64,000 nt of DNA from Rhizobium sp. BK196 (GCF_014193255.1 NZ_JACHZB010000007.1:186001-250000), one strand, 5' to 3'. Shown: positions 37,495 through 48,757, counted from the first letter of the stretch. Notes: generated by a model not told the origin, from the sequence alone. Numbers and translations are program-made.

Positions 37495-38940
37495 TCAGCG
37501 AACCAGGATGTTCTTGAACTGCCACGGATCCTTGGTGTCGATGTCTTCCGGGAAAAGACCCGGACGGCCATCGAGCGGGGTCCAGTCGGTGTAGTGGCCT
37601 TCGACTGGGCCGAGATAGGGCAGCTGCACTTCGAGGCAGCGCTTGTAATCCATCTCGTCGGCTTCGACGATGCCGGCTTTCGGGTTTTCAAGCGCCCAAA
37701 CCATGCCGGCGAGAACGGCAGAAGTTACCTGCAGACCAGTCGCGTTCTGGTAGGGGGCGATGCGGCGGGTCTCTTCCAGCGACAGGCGCGAACCGTACCA
37801 GTAGGCGTTCTTGTCATGGCCGTAGAGCAATACGCCAAGCTCGTCGATACCGTCGACCAGTTCATTCTCATCGAGAACGTGCAGGACCGGCTGCGGCTTG
37901 CCGCCGTTGCCGAACATCTCATGCAGCGAGAGAACTGCGTCATTCGCCGGGTGATAGGCGTAGTGGCAGGTCGGACGATAGGTGACGTCGCCGTCCTTGT
38001 CTCTGACCGTGAAGAAGTCGGCGATCGAGATCGATTCGTTGTGGGTGACCAGGAAGCCATATTGCGGGCCAGGCGTCGGGCACCAGGTGCGAACGCGGGT
38101 GTTGGCGCCAGGCTGCTCCAGGAAGATGGCGGCCTTGGAGCCTTTCTTGTGCTTCTTGGCGTTTTTCGGCATCCAGTTTTCGTGGGTGCCCCAGCCGAGT
38201 TCTGCCGGCTGCAGGCCTTCGGAGATGAAGCCTTCGACCGACCAGGTGTTCCAGAAAACGTTGAGCGGCTTCGGGTGGATGGTGCGCTGGGTATCACGTT
38301 CGGCAATGTGGATGCCCTTGACGCCGACCTTCTTCATGAGCTTTGCCCATTCTTCGCGGTCGTCCTGGCCCGGCTCATCGAACTTCAGCCCGATATCACG
38401 GGCAAGGTTCAAAAGCCCCTGCTTGACGAACCAGGAAACCATGCCCGGGTTTGCGCCGCAGGTAGAAACGGCGGTGGTGCCGCCGGGATTCTTGGCCTTT
38501 TCCTTGCGAACGGTTTCGCGCAGCGCGTAGTTGGTGCGTTCCTCGTTCTTCATGTCCTTGTCGAAATAGAAGCCGAGCCACGGCTCGACGACGGTGTCGA
38601 TGTAGAGCACGTCAAGCTTGCGGCAGAGCTTGATGATGTCGAGCGACGAGGTGTCGACCGAGAGATTGACGCAGAAGCCCTGGCCTTCGCCTTCGGTCAG
38701 CAGCGGCTTCAGTAGCTCCTTGTAGTTGTCCTTCGTCACATACGCCTGGATGTGCTTGACGCCGTGCTTTTCCAGAATGTGGGCATCATCCGTGCGCGGG
38801 TCGATGACGACCATCCGGCTCTTGTCGAATTTGAAGTGGCGCTCGATCAGGGGCAGCGTGCCTCGGCCGATGGAGCCAAAGCCGATCATGACGATCGGAC
38901 CGGTAATTTCGCCATATACCGGATAGTTCTGTTCCGTCAT
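37495..38940 (-). CDS. hss: Homospermidine synthase
   Basis: This 481-residue NAD-dependent enzyme forms sym-homospermidine from putrescine, the dominant polyamine of rhizobia. It has an N-terminal Rossmann motif 'IVMIGFGSIGRGTLPLIERH' ('GFGSIGRGTLP'), then 'VVIDPRTDD' and 'FCVNLSVDTSSLDII' ('NLSVDTSS'). The catalytic-domain signatures are 'STCGANPGMVSWFVK', 'NVFWNTWSVEGF' and 'AELGWGTHE', typical of the HSS branch of the saccharopine dehydrogenase superfamily. Length is exact for the family. It is monocistronic with its own terminator. Confidence 0.95.
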   Translation of the reverse strand: MTEQNYPVYGEITGPIVMIGFGSIGRGTLPLIERHFKFDKSRMVVIDPRTDDAHILEKHGVKHIQAYVTKDNYKELLKPLLTEGEGQGFCVNLSVDTSSLDIIKLCRKLDVLYIDTVVEPWLGFYFDKDMKNEERTNYALRETVRKEKAKNPGGTTAVSTCGANPGMVSWFVKQGLLNLARDIGLKFDEPGQDDREEWAKLMKKVGVKGIHIAERDTQRTIHPKPLNVFWNTWSVEGFISEGLQPAELGWGTHENWMPKNAKKHKKGSKAAIFLEQPGANTRVRTWCPTPGPQYGFLVTHNESISIADFFTVRDKDGDVTYRPTCHYAYHPANDAVLSLHEMFGNGGKPQPVLHVLDENELVDGIDELGVLLYGHDKNAYWYGSRLSLEETRRIAPYQNATGLQVTSAVLAGMVWALENPKAGIVEADEMDYKRCLEVQLPYLGPVEGHYTDWTPLDGRPGLFPEDIDTKDPWQFKNILVR

Positions 38941-39141
38941 TCTTTTCTCCTATTGGAAGGGAACGAAGGCTTTCAGCCTAAAGAATTCATGTGAAGATGC
39001 CGCGAAGCTCGCGAAGTGACCGGCTCTAATCACAAAACGGCGTCACAATAAAGAGCGATCCCCCTGCAAAGGTTAAATATCGGCGCTGCAAACTGCGCGC
39101 AATCTCCGCACGAGTTCCCTTCGCCGCACGTGGTTGGTGGC

Positions 39142-39426
39142 TCAGCGCTTCAGGGTCTCCAGCCCTTCCGTCACCGTCGTCAACCCGACTTCTATGATCT
39201 CGTATTCGGCAACACCGTGGATGGTGAAGGGATCGGCTGCGACATAGGCTTCAATCTCGGCGCGCTCGCCGACGGCGAGAATGACTCCGCCGGTGCGCGG
39301 GACCTTGCGGCCGGAAGCGAGGAACCAGCCTTTTGCATATCCTTCCTTCACCCAGGCCATATGAGGCTCCATGTGCTTGTCGGCCTCTTCGTTCGGCTTC
39401 ACATAATTCAGGGAGAGGATCAGCAA
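39142..39426 (-). CDS. YciI-like protein
   Basis: This 94-residue single-domain protein is of the YciI (dimeric alpha/beta barrel) superfamily. Typical elements are the N-terminal strand 'LILSLNYVKP', the helix 'HMEPHMAWVKEGYAKGWFLASG' ('HMAWVKEGY') with the conserved His, 'GGVILAVGERAEIEAYVAADPF' ('AADPF'), and 'EYEIIEV'. The reaction is unknown. It starts two bases after the pabC stop, making it the last gene of the pepF-pabB-pabC run. Confidence 0.9.
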   Translation of the reverse strand: MLILSLNYVKPNEEADKHMEPHMAWVKEGYAKGWFLASGRKVPRTGGVILAVGERAEIEAYVAADPFTIHGVAEYEIIEVGLTTVTEGLETLKR

Positions 39427-39428
39427 GG

Positions 39429-40058
39429 TCAGTCCTTTTGCAGCGTAGCGCGGATCAGGCCGCGCAGCGAATTTCCAACGTAAAGCATACCATTTTCCAG
39501 ATCATCGAGCGTGATGCGACCGACGCGGGCCTTGCGCTGGCAGATGAGATCGGTGCGCAGCACGCCGGCGAGCAGGCCGCAGGAGATCGGCGGTGTTCTG
39601 AGAATGCCGGAACCGTCATCAAGGAAGACTGACGTGATGGTTCCCTCGCAGACATCCTGCCGTTCGTTGAGCAGGATGACTTCATCTGCTTGCTGCGGCG
39701 TGAACTCGGCGCGGGCCGCTTCATAGACAGCCCGGCATGTGGTCTTGATACGCAGCAGTTTGTCGGTGGAATCGAGACGCGTGCTGGCGATACGGAGTTT
39801 CCAGACTGTCACTTGCGGCAGCGGGGTGAAGGGCGCGGTGGCAATATCGATCCGGCCCTGGCCGTCGAAGGTCAGCCTGACACGGCGCGGCTCCTTGTCA
39901 TCCCTTACCGCATCTTCCAGTTTCGCGACCACTTCCATTGGCTCGGGAAAACCGATGCGTCGGGCGGAGCGGGAGAGGCGGGCGAGATGAAGGGGCAGGC
40001 GAATGAACCCTTCGTCCGGTTGCCAGCGTAGCGTTTCGATCAGCGAAAAATCCGTCAT
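39429..40058 (-). CDS. pabC: Aminotransferase class IV, aminodeoxychorismate lyase (PabC-type)
   Basis: This 209-residue PLP enzyme of fold type IV releases pyruvate from 4-amino-4-deoxychorismate, giving p-aminobenzoate. The start at 40058 overlaps the pabB stop (ATGA). Key parts are 'RIKTTCRAVYEAARAE', which holds the Schiff-base Lys, 'DEVILLNERQDVCEGTITSVFL' ('CEGTITSVF', with the conserved Glu), and 'CGLLAGVLRTDLI'. It is shorter than E. coli PabC (about 270), as common in rhizobial versions. Coupling to pabB supports the folate role. Confidence 0.92.
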   Translation of the reverse strand: MTDFSLIETLRWQPDEGFIRLPLHLARLSRSARRIGFPEPMEVVAKLEDAVRDDKEPRRVRLTFDGQGRIDIATAPFTPLPQVTVWKLRIASTRLDSTDKLLRIKTTCRAVYEAARAEFTPQQADEVILLNERQDVCEGTITSVFLDDGSGILRTPPISCGLLAGVLRTDLICQRKARVGRITLDDLENGMLYVGNSLRGLIRATLQKD

Positions 40059-41215
40059 CGGGCAATCCACTGGTCGCCGACGGCGAAGCGGGCCTTGAGC
40101 AGGCATTCCTCATATTCGGCTTCAGCAGTGGAATCGAAGACGATGCCGCCGCCGACATTGAAGACTGCTTTGCCGCCGCCGAAGAGCGTCATGGTGCGGA
40201 TCGCAACGGAGAAGCGCATCGCGCCACTGGGCGCGATCATGCCGATTGCGCCGCAATAGGCATCACGCGGACCATCCTCGAGATCGTGGAGGATTTCCAT
40301 GGCGCGGATCTTCGGCGCGCCTGTGATCGAGCCGCAGGGGAAAAGGGCGGCAAAGATGTCTCGGACGGAAAGGTTGGGCAGGAGTTTCGCCTGAACGTGG
40401 CTGACCATCTGGTGGACGGTCGGATAGGTCTCGATTTCGAAGAGTTTTGGAACGTCGAGCGTGCCAACCTCGGTGATGCGCGAGATATCGTTGCGTAAGA
40501 GGTCGACGATCATGCGGTTTTCCGCCTGTGTCTTGATGTCGGCCTTCATGGTTTCGACGATTTGGGCATCTTCGGCCGGTGTCGCACCACGCTTGGCCGT
40601 ACCCTTCATCGGATGGGTCTCAATCCAGCCATCTTGGTCCGTGCGGAAAAACAGTTCCGGCGAGCGGGAAAGAATGATGGGGCCGCCGAGATTGGCAAAC
40701 GCGCCGTATTTCACGGGCTGGCGGTCGATCAGCGACCAGAAGGCGGCAAGCGGATCACCGCTCCAGCGGGCTTCGATCGGCATCGTCAGGTTGGCCTGAT
40801 AGATATCGCCGAGGCGCAGATGCCGATGGAGGCGTTCGAAACGCTCTTTATATATATCGAAATTCCAAGCTGCCTTCGGTGCGGTCAGGAATTCTTCATT
40901 TTCGCGCCGCTGACGCGGCGTTGCGAGGGGATGATTTTCCGGTTGCGGCGCATCGAAGACGCCGAACAGCAGCAAGGGCGTCTCCCGGTCCTCTTCGGCG
41001 AAGGCGGCAAGCTTTTCTTCGAAGAGATGGCCGGCCTCATAGGCCATGTAACCGGCAAGCCATTTGCCGGCTTTGCGCGCTTCTTCCATCCGCTCCAGCG
41101 CCGGCAGTAATTCGGCGCGCGTGCGGGCAACGATCACGTGTTGCGGGCCGGCGAAGAGCATGACTTCGCCGGTCGTGTCGTCCCGGAACAGGATGAAGGG
41201 TTCGGACGCTGCCAT
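40055..41215 (-). CDS. pabB: Aminodeoxychorismate synthase component I
   Basis: This 386-residue chorismate-binding enzyme aminates chorismate for folate synthesis. Signatures are 'YQANLTMPIEARWSGDP' ('IYQANLT'), 'SRSPELFFR', 'THPMKGTAKRG', 'LLRNDISRITEVGTL' ('DLLRNDI'), 'VSHVQAKLLPN' and 'FPCGSITGAPKIRAMEI'. The last motif contains the Lys characteristic of PabB rather than TrpE. The glutaminase partner PabA is not in the window. It overlaps pabC by four bases and follows pepF by 33 bases. Confidence 0.95.
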   Translation of the reverse strand: MAASEPFILFRDDTTGEVMLFAGPQHVIVARTRAELLPALERMEEARKAGKWLAGYMAYEAGHLFEEKLAAFAEEDRETPLLLFGVFDAPQPENHPLATPRQRRENEEFLTAPKAAWNFDIYKERFERLHRHLRLGDIYQANLTMPIEARWSGDPLAAFWSLIDRQPVKYGAFANLGGPIILSRSPELFFRTDQDGWIETHPMKGTAKRGATPAEDAQIVETMKADIKTQAENRMIVDLLRNDISRITEVGTLDVPKLFEIETYPTVHQMVSHVQAKLLPNLSVRDIFAALFPCGSITGAPKIRAMEILHDLEDGPRDAYCGAIGMIAPSGAMRFSVAIRTMTLFGGGKAVFNVGGGIVFDSTAEAEYEECLLKARFAVGDQWIAR

Positions 41216-41248
41216 TGCCTTTCCAGCGAAGCTGCGGGTTTGGGCGGC

Positions 41249-43102
41249 TTATGCCTTGTCCAGCGCTTCGAGTTCGTCGATCAGGCCTTCGATCATCGAC
41301 AGCCCCTTGCTCCAGAAGGACGGCTCGGTCGCATCCAGGCCAAAGGGCTTCAGCAGTTCGGAATGATGCTTGGTGCCGCCGGCCTTCAGCATCTCGAAAT
41401 ACTTGTCCTGAAAGCCCTTCTCGGCTTTTTGATAGACGGCATAGAGCGAGTTCACCAGGCAATCGCCGAAAGCATAGGCGTAAACATAGAAGGGCGAATG
41501 GATGAAGTGGGGGATATAGGCCCAGTAGGTCTCATAACCCTCGGAAATCTTGATCGCCGGGCCAAGGCTTTCCGACTGGACGGAAAGCCACAGCTCGCCG
41601 ATGTCATCGGCGGTCAGTTCGCCGGCCTTGCGGGCGGTATGAACCTTGCGCTCGAACTCGTAGAAGGCGATCTGGCGCACGACCGTATTGATCATGTCCT
41701 CGACCTTCTGGGCAAGCATGGCCTTGCGCTCGCGCTTGTCGGTCGTCCGGTTGAGCAGCGCGCGGAAGGTCAGCATCTCGCCGAAGACGGAAGCAGTTTC
41801 GGCAAGCGTCAGCGGCGTCTGGCACATGAGGGCGCCTTGTGCGCCGGCAAGAACCTGATGAACGCCGTGGCCGAGTTCGTGGGCGAGGGTCATGACATCA
41901 CGCGGCTTGCCCATGTAATTGACGAGCACGTAGGGATGGGCAGAAGGGACGGTCGGGTGAGCGAAAGCGCCAGGCGCCTTGCCGGGGCGAACGGGGGCGT
42001 CGATCCATTGTTCGTCAAAGAAGCGCTTGGCGATTTCAGCCATTTCCGGCGCGAAATTACCGTAGGCGGACAGCACCGTGTCCCTGGCTTCGGTCCAGGA
42101 GATGATGGCACTCGAGGTTTCCGGAAGCGGCGCATTGCGATCCCAGAAATTCATCTGCTCCATGCCAAGCCATTTGGCCTTCATCTTGTAATAGCGATGC
42201 GAGAGGCGCGGATAGGCCTCCTTGACGGCTGCGGCAAGGGCGTCGACCACTTCGCGCTCGACGCGGTTCGCCAGATGGCGGCTATCGGCAATGTCTTCGA
42301 AGCCGCGCCAGCGATCAGCGATCTCCTTGTCCTTGGCGAGCGTATTGGTGATCAGCGTGAAGATGCGGATATTGGTCTTGAAGGTTTCGGCGAGCGCCAT
42401 TGCCGCTTTACGGCGCACTTCCGGGTCCTTTTCCTGCAGCATGTTCAGCGCCACTTCGAGCGGCAGCTTTTCCCCGTCGATCTCGAAGCGCAGCTCCGCC
42501 ATCGTCTCATCGAAGAGACGGTTGAAGGCGGCGGCACTCGTCATCGACTTTTCGAGGAAGAGCTGTTCAAGTTGGTCTTCGAGCTGGTAGGGCTTGTCCT
42601 TGCGCAGGTCGACCAGCCAGGGGCGATAGTGCCCGGCAACCGGGTCATTTGCCATGCAGGCGTCGATCACCGCATCGTCGATGCGGTTGAGTTCGAGAGC
42701 GAAGAACAGCAGGCGGCCGGAATAATCGGTAAGCTTGGTCTGGACATCGCCATAGAGCTTGCCGTTTGTCGGGTTGGACGTATCCGAGAAGTAGGTAAGG
42801 CCTGCAAACGAGCCGAGGCGGCCCATGACATCGTCAAGCGCCTCATATTCCTTCAGTGCCTGGCCGATACCTTCCTCGCCCTTCCTGGTGGCGGCTGCGG
42901 CAAGTTTGCCCTTCCACTTGGTTTCAAAATCAGACGCTGCCTTGCCGGCCTTTTCCATGTCGGAAACGAAAGCCGTGGAAGTGGCCGAGGGGTAGAGATC
43001 CTGCAGCCGCCAGGAGGGAAGCTCGCCGAGAGCCGGGTCTACCGCTGCAGCGGGAGCCGCTGCCGAAAGATGAAGATCGGCGTGCGCAAGCATATGTCTC
43101 AT
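41249..43102 (-). CDS. pepF: Oligoendopeptidase F (M3 family)
   Basis: This 617-residue cytoplasmic zinc metallopeptidase cuts oligopeptides of about 7-17 residues. The zinc site HELGH is at residues 408-412 ('MTLAHELGHGVHQ'), with the third ligand Glu in 'TLAETASVFGEML'. The C-terminal substrate loops 'IPHFIHSPFYVYAYAFGD' ('HSPFYVYAYAFG') match family M3B. No signal peptide is present. It is the first gene of the run that continues with pabB-pabC-yciI. Confidence 0.95.
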   Translation of the reverse strand: MRHMLAHADLHLSAAAPAAAVDPALGELPSWRLQDLYPSATSTAFVSDMEKAGKAASDFETKWKGKLAAAATRKGEEGIGQALKEYEALDDVMGRLGSFAGLTYFSDTSNPTNGKLYGDVQTKLTDYSGRLLFFALELNRIDDAVIDACMANDPVAGHYRPWLVDLRKDKPYQLEDQLEQLFLEKSMTSAAAFNRLFDETMAELRFEIDGEKLPLEVALNMLQEKDPEVRRKAAMALAETFKTNIRIFTLITNTLAKDKEIADRWRGFEDIADSRHLANRVEREVVDALAAAVKEAYPRLSHRYYKMKAKWLGMEQMNFWDRNAPLPETSSAIISWTEARDTVLSAYGNFAPEMAEIAKRFFDEQWIDAPVRPGKAPGAFAHPTVPSAHPYVLVNYMGKPRDVMTLAHELGHGVHQVLAGAQGALMCQTPLTLAETASVFGEMLTFRALLNRTTDKRERKAMLAQKVEDMINTVVRQIAFYEFERKVHTARKAGELTADDIGELWLSVQSESLGPAIKISEGYETYWAYIPHFIHSPFYVYAYAFGDCLVNSLYAVYQKAEKGFQDKYFEMLKAGGTKHHSELLKPFGLDATEPSFWSKGLSMIEGLIDELEALDKA

Positions 43103-43310
43103 CGGGAGGTTCCTCTTCCTCTTTTATAACAGGTCTGACTGTCTAAGCGTCGTAACGCCTGTCAGCAAGGGTTTTTCAGCGCAAAAAGGGCCCTGTTACG
43201 GCACGAAAACGGCCTGTCGTAATCGTTAAAATGCAATTGTTTCTCAAAACTGGATGTTCAAGCCTTTCTGGCAGAGTGCCCTCTATGGTTTCGCATGAAG
43301 TGAGGCGACA

Positions 43311-44855
<1,545 letters not shown>

Positions 44856-45034
44856 GCGCCTTTTTATTAAGAATGAGGCAACCACGTTTCGTTACTGTCC
44901 ATAAACCACTTGTTAGCTGCTCGTTCACTATGTAAAGAAAAGGTTGATCATGTGTGGCATTTTTGCCATCGTGTGACCGCAATTGACAGCCATTTGAGAC
45001 AGCACGGGACATTGACTGTCTGACGGGGATCGAG

Positions 45035-46909
45035 TTGCCGAATCTGAATGGGAATACCAAGCTTTCGCGCTTGAGTTGGCGCTTGTGCGCCAAGATTGGC
45101 GGAAGGGCAGTTAGGACGGCAGCGGCCGCCCTTCTTGCGCTCGCGGTTTCCTCACCTGTATTCGTAAGCACGCCGTCTCAGGCTGCAGGCGATACCCGCA
45201 GCCTGAAGCTCTATTTCATTCATACCGGTGAAAAGGCAGTCATCACCTACAAGCGAAACGGCAAGTTCGACCCCAAGGGCCTCGAACAGCTCAACCGGTT
45301 CCTGCGCGACTGGCGAAAGAATCAGCCGACGAAGATGGATCCGCGTCTCTTCGACCTCATCTGGGAAGTTTACCGCCAGTCCGGTTCCAGGGATTACATC
45401 AATGTCGTCTGCGGTTTCCGCTCGCCGGCTACCAACGAGATGCTGCGCGGCCGTTCGCGTAATTCCGGTGTCGCCGAAAAGAGCCAGCATATGCTTGGCA
45501 AGGCGATGGATTTCTTCATTCCTGACGTGAAGCTCGCCACCTTGCGCGGCATCGGCATGAAGATGCAGGTCGGTGGCGTCGGCTTCTATCCGAAATCGGG
45601 TTCACCCTTCGTGCATATGGATGTCGGCGGCGTCCGCGCGTGGCCGCGCATGAGCCGCGACGAGCTTGTCAGGCTCTTCCCTGATGGAAACACCATTCAT
45701 ATTCCCGCCGATGGCAAGCCGCTGCCAGGCTACCAGCAGGCGATGGCCGATTACAAGCGTCGCGTGGCGAACGGCAGCCAGATCATGATGGCGAGCGCCG
45801 GCGCTTCCGCTTCGGATGAAGAACCTCGCAAGCAAAAGACATTGTTTGCCTATCTCTTTGGTGGCGGCGCCGACGAGGAAGAGGATAATTCGGAGGATAG
45901 CACACCGGTGGCTGTCGCCAAGGCAACGCCGCCGAAGGCTGAAGCTGTCCCCGCTGCTGAACCGCAGCCTCAGACCGAAGTTGCAAGCGTCAACGCACCG
46001 GTGCCACAGGTTCGTCCGGCCTTCAGCAACCAGCTTGCCGGCAATGAGGTTGTCAATGCTCTGGTGCCGCCATCTGCCGGTAACGCGGCGCAGCAGGCAC
46101 TTGCCGCCTTGCCGGCCGGCCAGCCGCAGGAACCGGAGCATTTCGCCGATCTCAGCGGCTACAGCATTCCGGTTCCATCGCTCCTTGGGCAGCGTCGTGC
46201 GCCGGGTGATGCTGAACTTGCCTCTGTCGATCCGAGCCTGATGTCGACGAGCGTTCCGACCCCAGCCGAACGTCCGGCCGTTGCCGAAAACCTGCTTGCT
46301 GCACAGAATGCCGATCCTGAAGCGGGGGAAGACGAAGCTGATCAGGATATGCTTTCCCCCGCCATGGCCGCGGCGCTTGCAAAGCAGCAGGACGAGAGTG
46401 GTGACGCTGATGTCGCTATGAACGCGCCCTCCGAGCCGCAGACCGTGGAGCAGGCAATCAATGCCGCCGCCCCGAAGAACCCGCCGGCACTCGACAAGCC
46501 GCCGCTGCAGCTTGCCGCACTTGCTCCGATGACCAAGTCCGCGAGCTTCGCTGCACCTCCTTCAGCACCGAAGCCTGTCACCCTCGACAGCCCGGTCGCG
46601 CAGGGCCTCCCCACCAAGGGTGGCCGGCCGACGAAGCAGGAAGCGGTCGCCGCCGACGAAGGCCGCCAGACGGTGCGTACGGAGCCGAAGCTGACCCAGA
46701 AGATGATCTCGCAGTGGGCTCTGACCAATGCCCGCCTGGAAATGGCGTCCAAAAAGGTACAGGCACCACGCTTCGTCAGCCAGACACTGCGCGCCCAGCC
46801 TACCTCGGTCTATGCCGAAGGCTTCCAGAAGACTGCTTCGGTAGATCCCGCCCGCTTCAGCGGCACGGCCGTCAACTTCATGGAAGTGCGCAAGTTCAAC
46901 ACGCGCTGA
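45035..46909 (+). CDS. DUF882 (YcbK/peptidase M15-like) exported protein with long low-complexity tail
   Basis: This 624-residue protein uses a TTG start at 45035 with CGGGGAT upstream. Basic residues and a hydrophobic segment ('AAAALLALAVSSPVFVSTPSQA') form the export signal. Residues about 55-215 are DUF882, a LAS-type zinc peptidase fold related to D,D-carboxypeptidases. Zinc-site residues are visible in 'SQHMLGKAMDFFI' (H-x6-D) and 'SPFVHMDVG' (H-x-D). The remaining 400 residues are Ala/Pro/Glu-rich without known domains. In E. coli the DUF882 relative MepK hydrolyses peptidoglycan cross-links, so a wall role is likely. Confidence 0.88.
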   Translation: MPNLNGNTKLSRLSWRLCAKIGGRAVRTAAAALLALAVSSPVFVSTPSQAAGDTRSLKLYFIHTGEKAVITYKRNGKFDPKGLEQLNRFLRDWRKNQPTKMDPRLFDLIWEVYRQSGSRDYINVVCGFRSPATNEMLRGRSRNSGVAEKSQHMLGKAMDFFIPDVKLATLRGIGMKMQVGGVGFYPKSGSPFVHMDVGGVRAWPRMSRDELVRLFPDGNTIHIPADGKPLPGYQQAMADYKRRVANGSQIMMASAGASASDEEPRKQKTLFAYLFGGGADEEEDNSEDSTPVAVAKATPPKAEAVPAAEPQPQTEVASVNAPVPQVRPAFSNQLAGNEVVNALVPPSAGNAAQQALAALPAGQPQEPEHFADLSGYSIPVPSLLGQRRAPGDAELASVDPSLMSTSVPTPAERPAVAENLLAAQNADPEAGEDEADQDMLSPAMAAALAKQQDESGDADVAMNAPSEPQTVEQAINAAAPKNPPALDKPPLQLAALAPMTKSASFAAPPSAPKPVTLDSPVAQGLPTKGGRPTKQEAVAADEGRQTVRTEPKLTQKMISQWALTNARLEMASKKVQAPRFVSQTLRAQPTSVYAEGFQKTASVDPARFSGTAVNFMEVRKFNTR

Positions 46910-46934
46910 TAGGATTATATTCTGACGAAACGAG

Positions 46935-46968
46935 GCCGCCTGGCATTTGTCGGGCGGCTTTTGCTTTT
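46935..46968 (+). terminator. Terminator after the DUF882 gene
   Basis: GCCGCC (46935-46940) pairs with GGCGGC (46953-46958), followed by TTTTGCTTTT. Confidence 0.82.
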
Positions 46969-47040
46969 ATGGCTGCGCAAGATGTTTTCATCACCTGCAA
47001 GTATGCTCTCGACCGGCGTGAATGGCCGTCGCTGAGCCAA

Positions 47041-47067
47041 AAGAAAAGCCGCCATGAAGGCGGCTTT
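47041..47067 (-). terminator. Terminator after gapR
   Basis: AAAGCCGCC (47045-47053) pairs with GGCGGCTTT (47059-47067) across ATGAA. The minus strand ends in TTTTCTTTT. Confidence 0.85.
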
Positions 47068-47089
47068 CGCGAACGGAGCTGTCCGACCT

Positions 47090-47353
47090 TCAGCCTTCCG
47101 GCGGGGACTCAATCATGCCGAGAGCGTGCAGATAGGTGTCGAGGATCGCGTCTTCTTCCATGCGTTCCTGTTCGTCCTTCTTGCGCAGCGCAACGACCTT
47201 CTTGAGGATCTTGGTGTCGAAGCCCATGCCCTTTGCTTCGCCATAGACGTCCTTGATGTCGTCGGCGATGGTTTTCTTTTCTTCTTCCAGGCGTTCAATG
47301 CGCTCGACAAAAGCGCGAAGCTGATCGCGGGCGACGCCATGTGCATCAGACAT
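47090..47353 (-). CDS. gapR: Nucleoid-associated protein GapR (DUF2312)
   Basis: This 87-residue helical DNA-binding protein matches DUF2312 across its length: 'LRAFVERIERLEEEKKTIADDI' (coiled coil, residues about 12-35), 'VYGEAKGMGFDTKILKKVVALRK' ('GFDTKILKKVV') and 'LDTYLHALG'. In Caulobacter GapR clamps overtwisted AT-rich DNA ahead of polymerases and supports replication. It is essential or important in alphaproteobacteria. It is 89 bases downstream of the DUF1244 gene. Confidence 0.95.
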   Translation of the reverse strand: MSDAHGVARDQLRAFVERIERLEEEKKTIADDIKDVYGEAKGMGFDTKILKKVVALRKKDEQERMEEDAILDTYLHALGMIESPPEG

Positions 47354-47442
47354 CGTGTTCTCCTGATTTCGGGATATGTATTCGGTTGCCAGTGACTGCC
47401 GCGAAGTGCCGCCAGCGTCAAGGCGGTTTGAGGCGGTATGGT

Positions 47443-47748
47443 CTATTTGTGCGGGTTGTTCACCTCAAAAGCGGTCTTTTGCACAGGCGATGCTTCCGTC
47501 TGGTGAAGGTTCTTCCAGTCTTCGTAGGGCATGCCATAGACGACATCACGCGATTCGTCCTTCGTCATAGTGACGCCTTCGGCTTCCGCAGCCTCGCGAT
47601 ACCAGTTGGACAGGCAGTTGCGGCAGAAGCCGGCGAGATTCATCAGATCTATGTTCTGCACGTCGGTTCGTTCGCGAAGATGCGCGATGAGCCGGCGGAA
47701 GGCGGCTGCCTCGAATTCTGTCTGTTGTTCCTTGCTGAGCGTGGTCAT
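47443..47748 (-). CDS. DUF1244 family protein
   Basis: This 101-residue protein starts at 47748 (MTTLSKEQQTEFEAAAFRRL). The DUF1244 hallmarks are 'FRRLIAHLRERTDVQNIDLMN' ('HLRERTDVQNIDLM'), the Cys pair in 'AGFCRNCLSNWY' and 'YGMPYEDWKNLHQ'. A structure from the family shows a small helical fold; the function is unknown. The gene lies 17 bases after the amidohydrolase gene, a linkage common in Rhizobiales. Confidence 0.93.
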   Translation of the reverse strand: MTTLSKEQQTEFEAAAFRRLIAHLRERTDVQNIDLMNLAGFCRNCLSNWYREAAEAEGVTMTKDESRDVVYGMPYEDWKNLHQTEASPVQKTAFEVNNPHK

Positions 47749-47765
47749 GGGCCAAGTCCTTTCAC

Positions 47766-48575
47766 TCAATAGGGGCCGGTCCGCGAAGCGTGCACGCTGT
47801 ATGCATGCAGAGCCGGATCGGCGTTCATCTCCGCAAAGACGGGTGCCAGACGCGCCGCCCATTCCTCGATGCCGGTCTCGCTGCCGATGAGGTCCTGGCG
47901 CACTTCCAGAAGCGCGTGCGGGATACCCGTCGTCATGCAATGACGATACATGGTGTCACCCTTCAAGGCGCCGTCATAGGGTTCGTTGTCACCGACGACG
48001 AGATCGGGATCGGCGCGCAGTTTTTCAAGCAATGGGCCGACGGCGCGGTGGTCGCTATCCCAGAGCACTGCTGCATGCCAAGGACGGGGAACGCTTTTCC
48101 AGGCAGGCGTGAAGGAGTGGAGGGACAGTACCAGTGGGGCTTTGCCGGTCGCATTCGCCACCTTATCGATCGTCTCCGACACGGCATTGTGATAGGGTCT
48201 GTGGAAAGTCTCGATCCTGTAGTTCCACTCCTCCTCGCTAATAGGATGGTTGCCGGGAATGATGGCCCCGTCGGAGATCTTCATGATCAGTGTCGGGTCG
48301 TCCTCGCCTCTGTTAGGATCGATCAGAAGGCGCGAAAAACCGCCGAGCACGCCTGGCACGCCCAGTTGTGCACACAGCTTGCGGGTAAGGCCCTCAATGC
48401 CGATGTCATAGGCGATGTGCCTGGAGAAGGCACTCTCCGGCAGGCCGAGCTGGCCATATCGTGCGGGCAGGCGGTTCATGGCATGATCGCCGAGGATCAC
48501 CATGCCTTTGTCATGTTGGCCGGGTAGGATTTCGAAGGATGGGAAGTGATCCATTTGGAAATTGCCGATTGTCAT
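47766..48575 (-). CDS. N-formylglutamate amidohydrolase family protein (second copy)
   Basis: This 269-residue protein starts at 48575 (MTIGNFQMDHFPSFE); the frame reaches 48638 but without a better signal. It belongs to the N-formylglutamate amidohydrolase family: 'GDHAMNRLPARYGQLGLPES' replaces the usual 'PHSG' block, followed by 'HIAYDIGIEGL', 'SRLLIDPNR', 'LSLHSFTP' and 'HALLEVRQDLI'. The sequence differs strongly from the paralogue at 10192-11073, so a different substrate is likely. It is first in a probable operon with DUF1244 and gapR. Confidence 0.88.
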   Translation of the reverse strand: MTIGNFQMDHFPSFEILPGQHDKGMVILGDHAMNRLPARYGQLGLPESAFSRHIAYDIGIEGLTRKLCAQLGVPGVLGGFSRLLIDPNRGEDDPTLIMKISDGAIIPGNHPISEEEWNYRIETFHRPYHNAVSETIDKVANATGKAPLVLSLHSFTPAWKSVPRPWHAAVLWDSDHRAVGPLLEKLRADPDLVVGDNEPYDGALKGDTMYRHCMTTGIPHALLEVRQDLIGSETGIEEWAARLAPVFAEMNADPALHAYSVHASRTGPY

Positions 48576-48757
48576 TTCGCGTCTTCGTCCAGTGATTGCA
48601 TGCGCGTCCGGACGGTTCAAGCGCGATGGGCAGGTCAAGCGTGACGAGATGCATCCGAGGGGCGGTTATGAAAGGAAATATAATCGATTAGCATTGCGTT
48701 GACTTTCGTTTGATGGCGGCGCAAGAAGACACGGACAACGAATAACCGTGGAGCTAT

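Noticed and set aside
41138..43129. A 663-codon plus-strand frame opposite pepF
   Set aside because: pepF has all its family motifs on the other strand, and this frame has none.
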